NCBI GenBank assembly: GCA_950295325.1
Contig: OX485806.1
Coordinates: 25,296,001-25,360,000, forward strand
Length of the DNA stretch: 64,000 nucleotides
From: Polytrichum commune
Taxonomy: Eukaryota > Streptophyta > Polytrichopsida > Polytrichales > Polytrichaceae
Direction: 5' to 3'
How positions within the stretch are numbered: position 1 is the first letter of the stretch; each line of letters begins with the position of its first letter. The position numbers were made by a program, and so were the translations under genes. The notes below the pieces were generated by a model. That model was not told the DNA's origin and made no database searches. It saw only the letters and a program-made list of their open reading frames with translations. Below, piece by piece: positions 58,596-64,000 of this stretch.

Positions 58596-60484
58596 CTACT
58601 TTGGCTTGCAAGCTTTCCAATCCAATATGACTTCCTTGTACGGGAATGATGCCAATGTGTAGTGTTTTTGTGCAAACATTATTGTAGCAAGAGGTAAATG
58701 TTTAGTTAATTGGTTGTGGAGTTTGTTCTTCAAGAAGGAGACATTAGAGAATGTTCTCTTGTCTTCAACACTCCCAAGAACCTACAAAATGGGATGCAAT
58801 GAGACAAAGTTAGCAAGAAGCCACGATGCATTACCAAGCACGAATGCACAAAGCATGAACAATTTTAGTGAAGTAGAGTTTTTTTTTTTTTTTTTCTTCT
58901 TCTTTTTTCAAAAAAGAAAGAAAGAAAAAGAAACCCTTACCTTGATCACTGCAATTTTTGCAAGCTTAAAGAACTCGGGAAACATACCCTTCAAAGGGTT
59001 AGATTGTGCCATAGCATGCCATAGTGTGGTTAAGGGGTGATAGTGCATGTCCACATCCCTCATAGCATGAGGAGAGCTATTCACCATTGCCACTATAAAC
59101 TAGTGGAACTGTTGATTGAGTGCCATTCCACTCAGCATTGCTAGACTTGTATCATAATCATGTGGAGCACTAGAGGGTGACCAAATGTTTGCTTCAAAGT
59201 GTTCATGTACCCTATGAGTTTGTCCTCGTGCCTTGGCTCAAGCCAAAATTGAGGACACACAATGGATAGTGCATCCATCACCTCACTAGTGGGAACATGC
59301 TTTCCAATTCCGTCACCATCATGGCTCTAGCATCTGCAAGCATATAACCAAGGCATTAAATCAAGGAATTAAATCATATCGATAGAAACAAAAGATGTAG
59401 ATCAACTAACATTAAACGATGTAGAAACATAAACAAAAAAATGAACCAAACATGTATATGCAACGTCAACCTTGACCTTTGATATTATAATATCAAATTA
59501 ATCTCTTATTACAAAGCTCCTCATGTGAATGACATGATCAATGCAAGTCGCATTTAGGTGGGAGCCAATTGAATTGGATGAATGGGGCTCAAAAAACAAG
59601 TGCTCAACACTATCAATTATGTCTGAATGCCACCTTATGCGGATGCTCTCATGTGAGACTTCACATATCTTTTTGAAGCATGAAAATGCATATGAAATGG
59701 ATGCATTCTTTGTGCAATACAAGTCATTCACGTCTAAAATGCAAAGGCTCAAAGCCCTTGTGAAGTCACATGCATAAACACTACGAGACTGTGCAAAAAC
59801 AACCAAGGCTTTCACAACCTCTACAAAAGGTAGCATTGCAGCATGTCAACAAACACTGTGTCAACCATGAGTTCATAATTTACCTTGGATACCGGGATTG
59901 CAACTTTAACAAACTGTTCATAGTACATCTTCACCAACAAGGTGCAATACTCTGACAAAACACACTTCAATGAACTCAACATTAAAAACCATTTTTTTTC
60001 TTCATATTTTGAAGCATTTCCTACCCTTAGACTCAAGCAATTCAACAAGCTTTTGGAGCTCCAAATGTCGATTTGGAGACTTGTTGAAATACTTGTGCAA
60101 GGTAACTAGTAAAGTTTCTATCCTAGCCACCATCTCTAGTTCTTGTAGACATTGCATTTCATGGTTGATTCAATATGCTATACAATGCATGCCTTACATG
60201 TGTGGCGCATGAAAAACGTGCAGCTTGTTAGTGACACCATTCCTCTTCCCTTGCAAAACATATGTGCCATTTGCACCAAAGGTCATGAATTTATCTCTAA
60301 TCTCATATGGAGCCAACTCGCCTTTGTTAGTAAGTGTAATAATAATCATCTTTGTTATGTTATCGGCACCACCACCCTAAGTCATACACTCCAAGTTCAA
60401 GGGAAATGACAGTCTCTCCCAATCTTCTATTGTATTTACATGTATACTGATCCAAAACTGGTTGTCCAATGTTGTGGCTTCATC
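58596..60484 (-). pseudogene. hAT-like transposase (DUF4371/ZNF862 type), decayed, with intron
   Basis: Minus strand, N to C from high to low coordinates. Near 60484 the frame reads DEATTLDNQFWISIHVN; near 60360-60260, GGGADNITKMI, APYEIRDKFMTFGANGTYVL, RNGVTNKLHVFHAP; near 59990-59680, LPFVEVVKALVVFAQSRSVY and ACDFTRALSLC; near 59260, VMDALSIVCPQFWLEPRHED. The C-terminal dimerisation domain is split: MFPEFFKLAKIAVIK (exon ends at 58941), a 149-bp GT-AG intron (58792-58940, containing a long T tract), then VLGSVEDKRTFSNVSFLKNK to a stop at 58596-58598. Stops and frame changes interrupt the body. The first exons and TIRs were not found. hAT identity is good; activity is excluded. Confidence 0.7.
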
Positions 60485-60503
60485 ATGAGGGAAGCTATGT
60501 TAT

Positions 60504-60573
60504 GAGCGATGAGCAATGTGTAGTGAGTGGTGAGCAGTAACACATGAGCAATGAGTAGTAACACATGAGTAAT
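60504..60573. repeat. Heptamer array (GAGYRRT)n, ten units
   Basis: Ten consecutive 7-mers: GAGCGAT, GAGCAAT, GTGTAGT, GAGTGGT, GAGCAGT, AACACAT, GAGCAAT, GAGTAGT, AACACAT, GAGTAAT. An inverted counterpart lies at 63333-63381. Confidence 0.75.
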
Positions 60574-61075
60574 GAATCCAAATTTAATAAAGGTGCACAG
60601 GTTTAGGGTTCAAAAACTAAATTTGGTACTACATTAATTGCATATTTTCAATTGTAAGTTGGAAACATTTTAAATGAAGCAAGAATGAAGAAGGCATATT
60701 ACCATGGATCATTTGGAATACGTTCGGTCCAATGCTGTTTTTTATTATAACAATCCAAACCAATACATGCCATTTATTGACATTCTTATATATGCAACTT
60801 AATAGAACACTTGCAATACTACTCACACTTTACAATACAAGCAAATTCAAGTAGTCGCATGACCTCGTGGTAGGTATATGAAGGTGTATGAAAGAACTTG
60901 TCACTATCGTAATGCACATTGCACAAAAATCCAAACACATAATAAAGATGTTTGAAATAGACTTATTTCTCTTTCTTTCCCTTTCTTTCCTTTCGTGAAA
61001 TCCAGGCATGTGCAATGCGAATGTCGCCAATTGTGACACGGTATGTGATATCCTCTTTAGAGATAATGTTGATTA
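60574..61075. other. Gene-free stretch
   Basis: No gene recognised; a (CTTTC)n-like tract lies near 60968-60994. Confidence 0.45.
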
Positions 61076-61720
61076 TCACTCCAAAGCCCGGATATGGAAT
61101 GGCAGTGATCCCAACCACATAGTAATCATCCATGAGTCCGATGCTCTCCCATTGTTTTTGTGATTTGCCGCTGGTGGTGTTGGATTGCGACGCACTGTCT
61201 TCCCAAACTTGAATGCAGGGTGGGCATCCGGGTTTGGTGGCATATAAAAATGCGAGCGAGGGATGGGGAGGGTTACGATTGTTAAAAGCCTATGACGAGG
61301 GGACAATGCCTCCCTCTGCTGTAGTTGAAATCCAGCGTCTTCAAGCGCCAAAACCTCTTCTCTCGATAGATTGGTACCTATCTTCATTGGCCACGTGTTG
61401 GGTACTATAGGCCAATCCAACACATACTTCTTCTTACTGCCACTCATACAACGCTTGATGTCAGCAGGGCAAAACCAAAATTCATACTCCACATTGTTGG
61501 GAGAACGAAATTCCTTCATGAGCCCCTTGTATGTTGGAATAGGTGTGCCATGTTTGCCAGTCCCGACTTTGGCATTGCACATAGTTTTTGTAATGGCTTG
61601 CAGTGCCCAACATCGTTTGGCTAAGTTGGGTGGCCAAGAGACCATGGCACTCCGAATGCTGACAACCATTGGTTTATTCTGTTTTATCATGCATGAAGAT
61701 TTGCATGAATAGAAATTCAT
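61076..61720 (-). CDS. Unidentified 214-residue ORF, probably transposon-associated
   Basis: Longest convincing uninterrupted minus-strand frame outside the two genes. Features: basic and Trp/Pro-rich. Recognisable stretches are MVSWPPNLAKRCWALQAITK, then EFWFCPADIKRC, KKYVLDWPIVPNTWP, and a C-terminal part rich in His/Pro/Arg. No signal peptide, membrane segment or catalytic motif that I can name. Its first 30 codons lie in sequence shared with repeat family K, so it may be carried by, or derived from, that transposon family. An overlapping + strand ORF (61371-61712) is a shadow. Function unknown; it may not be expressed. Confidence 0.35.
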   Translation of the reverse strand: MNFYSCKSSCMIKQNKPMVVSIRSAMVSWPPNLAKRCWALQAITKTMCNAKVGTGKHGTPIPTYKGLMKEFRSPNNVEYEFWFCPADIKRCMSGSKKKYVLDWPIVPNTWPMKIGTNLSREEVLALEDAGFQLQQREALSPRHRLLTIVTLPIPRSHFYMPPNPDAHPAFKFGKTVRRNPTPPAANHKNNGRASDSWMITMWLGSLPFHIRALE

Positions 61721-61830
61721 TGAAATAGCATTTGGTGGAGGTTCTGGTCACATATGACTTCACACTACGCTTGGGGGTCCGTGACCACACTACATGAATT
61801 TGGAGGTGCCTTGAGACGGCCTATGACTTC
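61640..61830. repeat. Family K repeat, reverse copy
   Basis: Reverse complement of the 3.4-3.65 kb sequence: GAGACCATGGCACTCCGAA, GGTCACATATGACTTCACAC, GGGGGTCCGTGACCACACTA, and TGGAGGTG.CTTGAGACGG. The tail repeats TATGACTTCACACTTCGCAT near 61821. Confidence 0.65.
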
Positions 61831-62088
61831 ACACTTCGCATATAGGGGAGACCAAGAAATATTCAACTGTGTGTTAAAACCTATCTTTGATAATGGTCCA
61901 AAATACAATGTTGAAGGCCCCTGAATCGAAGTTGCTGATGATGATGATGATTTGTCAGATGAAGAGCTTATGTTTTTTATTGTGAATAAGTTATAGTATG
62001 GATATTTAAAAAAATTATTTGAATTGTCAATATTTATATATACAATATTAATCATATTATATGTTGTTTTGCATTCAGGAAACTTATC
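61831..62088. other. AT-rich spacer
   Basis: Contains a (GAT)5 run near 61936-61952; nothing else seen. Confidence 0.4.
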
Positions 62089-63129
62089 ATGAAATCAATA
62101 TTTGTTCATTTCTTTGGACTACATGAATTTCTTTGTAGTCCTACTCTTAGCCCTCGTTTGCCACCTTATGCAGAATTGGTAGCAATACACTTGGCTAATG
62201 CTCTAGAATCATCATATGATTTTGGTCACGATTCAGATATTTTACACAATATGATTACTTTGAGACTATAAAGAGTGACACATCTATTAGCTGTGATAAA
62301 TCATGAAGTGCATTTGTATTACTTAATTTATTTGCATTTGAGTGACCTTCATTGTGTTTTCCGACACATTTTGATATTATATTTTTTGATTCATTGGATG
62401 ATTGGATTTCAAATATTTGTTTGTTTGCAAACAATTATCTTCATTTACTAGGATGCACATAGAAAGTTCTTTATAATTTTTTTTAAACATAACAATTAAA
62501 ATGAATCATTCACATAAGGGACATTATTCTAGGAATTAATTTTTAATGAAACAAATTTTTAACCTTTAGATCATTCAATTGATGGTGTTACCTTTATAAT
62601 GTATTCAAATGGTATTACATTATATAATCACTTATGCATTTTTTCCCATATATATAGGTATATGCTTTGGTTTTGCATAATATAATATAATATAATATAT
62701 ATTTACATAATATATTGTATAAAAATATAATATTAGTTGTATTTTTGTTTTTTTACATTCAAGTGTTCTAGGCTCATGGACCTAAGCTCACCACTGATTG
62801 CTTTTGGACTTAGGCTCATTTGAAAGTGAGTAAGTTTTAACACAATTGTTGATTCAATTCATCCATTTCATGAAATTCATTGGTTGATTTTTATTTCTTC
62901 AAACTTATTTACATATTTAATCGATTTGATTTCAGGGATACGACTGGAAAGAGGAAATGTCTTCCAATCTTGGGCACATAGACAATTCCTACGAAGTCCA
63001 AGCTATAGCCCGCGTAACCCATCATATGCCAAGAATGTTGCAGTTGCAATGTTAAATGTCGAAGATTCAGATCCAAATGAAGAATCTTCCTATAGTTCCA
63101 AAATTAATTCACAATGTATAGGTATTTAA
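62089..63129 (+). other. Pair of related coding-like segments
   Basis: Two + strand frames share a protein-level pattern: EFLCSPTLSPRLPPYAELVA (in 62089-62271) and QFLRSPSYSPRNPSYAKNVA (in 62884-63129), each followed by an Asn/Ala stretch and acidic-serine tail. Consensus FL.SP..SPR.P.YA..VA. The intervening 600 bp is AT-rich. They may be duplicated exons of an unknown or dead gene, or parts of a transposon. No family recognised. Confidence 0.35.
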
Positions 63130-63332
63130 ATATATATATATAGATGACGAGGCAGAAGATAGTAAAATGTGCAGTGCTACTAGCGATGAATCAATTTGGT
63201 ATACATTGGATTTCATGTTGTTTATCCTCCCCACCCTTCTTATTACTAAACCCTAAAATCAAAAGTCTTTAGGCCAAAATTCCACGGTTATAGGATACTA
63301 GTGGCCCTATTACCAAATATTTTACCTTCCTC

Positions 63333-63381
63333 ACTGCTCAGAAGTTACCGCTCATTGCTCACCACTCATTGCCCACCGCTC
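63333..63381. repeat. Heptamer array, inverted relative to 60504
   Basis: Seven 7-mers: ACTGCTC, AGAAGTT, ACCGCTC, ATTGCTC, ACCACTC, ATTGCCC, ACCGCTC. ATTGCTC is the reverse complement of GAGCAAT in the 60504-60573 array. Confidence 0.7.
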
Positions 63382-64000
63382 ACAAGATAGTACTCCCCAC
63401 TGGAGAACGACGAAACAAGGTGTGTTGATAGACAGATGATGCGGTTGATTTGAATGTTGACAAATTAACGAACGTGGGGAAGGAAGTCAAGGTTGTAGCT
63501 GAATCTTCAAGGTCTTTGTTGTTTCTCGATAGGACGAGAAGATTATAGCCACATCGACGTTCGTTGATGGAGCGGATGAAGGACCGAACAATTTGCTATG
63601 TTGATTTACTTTGATCGGGACCACCTCCATCAAGAACGGACGATGAGTTGAAGCCACAAGCATCAAGGAGGTTGGCACAACGGAAGTAGAGTTGATAGAA
63701 AGAGAAGGAATGTTAGATTGAACATGTAATGTTCAACGGAGCGAAAAACACATGACATAGTTGACTATTGTTATGCAACATTCTTAAGGGAATAAAGATC
63801 ATCCATGAGATTATATTACTTATGGCAAACAATTGTAAGTACACATGAGGTCCACAAATGGCCACAATTATTAAGGCACAATGTAGTACTAGGCCGAGAG
63901 GAATTCTAGGAAGTAGATTGTGTCAAGAGGCCCCCTCAAGAATGAATTTGACCTCATTGAAGCTAAATGTTTGAGCGTGAATAAACAAGTCAAAGTTAGG
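63382..64000. other. Gene-free right edge
   Basis: No gene or repeat recognised up to the window end. Confidence 0.45.

Overview
The window looks like nuclear DNA of a green-lineage (streptophyte) eukaryote, probably a land plant. Two intron-rich genes encode proteins of plant type: the GPI-transamidase protease GPI8 and the P-body decapping/translation-repressor protein DCP5 (LSM14 family). Introns follow the GT-AG rule with one GC-AG exception. A telo-box and a GA-rich tract, common in plant 5' regions, sit in front of GPI8. I cannot name the species. The mix of Tc1-like, pogo-like, PIF/Harbinger-like and hAT-like DNA transposon debris, with no recognisable LTR retrotransposon, would fit a seed-free plant, but that is inference.

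Layout. 1-37.8 kb is gene-poor and repeat-rich. It holds several families of small TIR elements (lettered here A-K for reference), many bounded by 3-bp duplications (TTA/TAA/TCA/TGA) as in PIF/Harbinger. It also holds a foldback element with 13-bp direct repeats (14.4-14.8 kb), a decayed unidentified reading frame (15.2-16.1 kb), an inactivated Tc1/mariner transposon (17.1-18.3 kb), a 293-bp tandem satellite (22.7-23.8 kb), a pogo/Tigger-like element (27.8-28.3 kb), a LINE remnant (31.4-32.4 kb) and several micro/minisatellites. 37.99-41.59 kb is GPI8 (ten exons, + strand). 41.6-47.2 kb is a second repeat-rich stretch. 47.75-54.15 kb is DCP5 (ten exons, + strand, 2.5-kb first intron with an internal duplication). 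55.5-64 kb is again transposon debris: a hAT N-terminal fragment on +, a decayed hAT transposase on - with a recognisable C-terminal dimerisation domain, inverted heptamer microsatellites, and an unidentified 214-residue ORF.

The two genes are functionally unrelated (ER-lumen GPI anchoring; cytoplasmic mRNA decapping/repression) and share no evident promoter; they are neighbours by position only. I found no rRNA, intact tRNA, CRISPR, organellar or bacterial-type operon structure, and no convincing undescribed multi-gene system. The observations most worth checking are the repeat structures and the small number of unidentified decayed ORFs. All exon boundaries were read by eye from splice consensus and frame continuity; no alignment was run.
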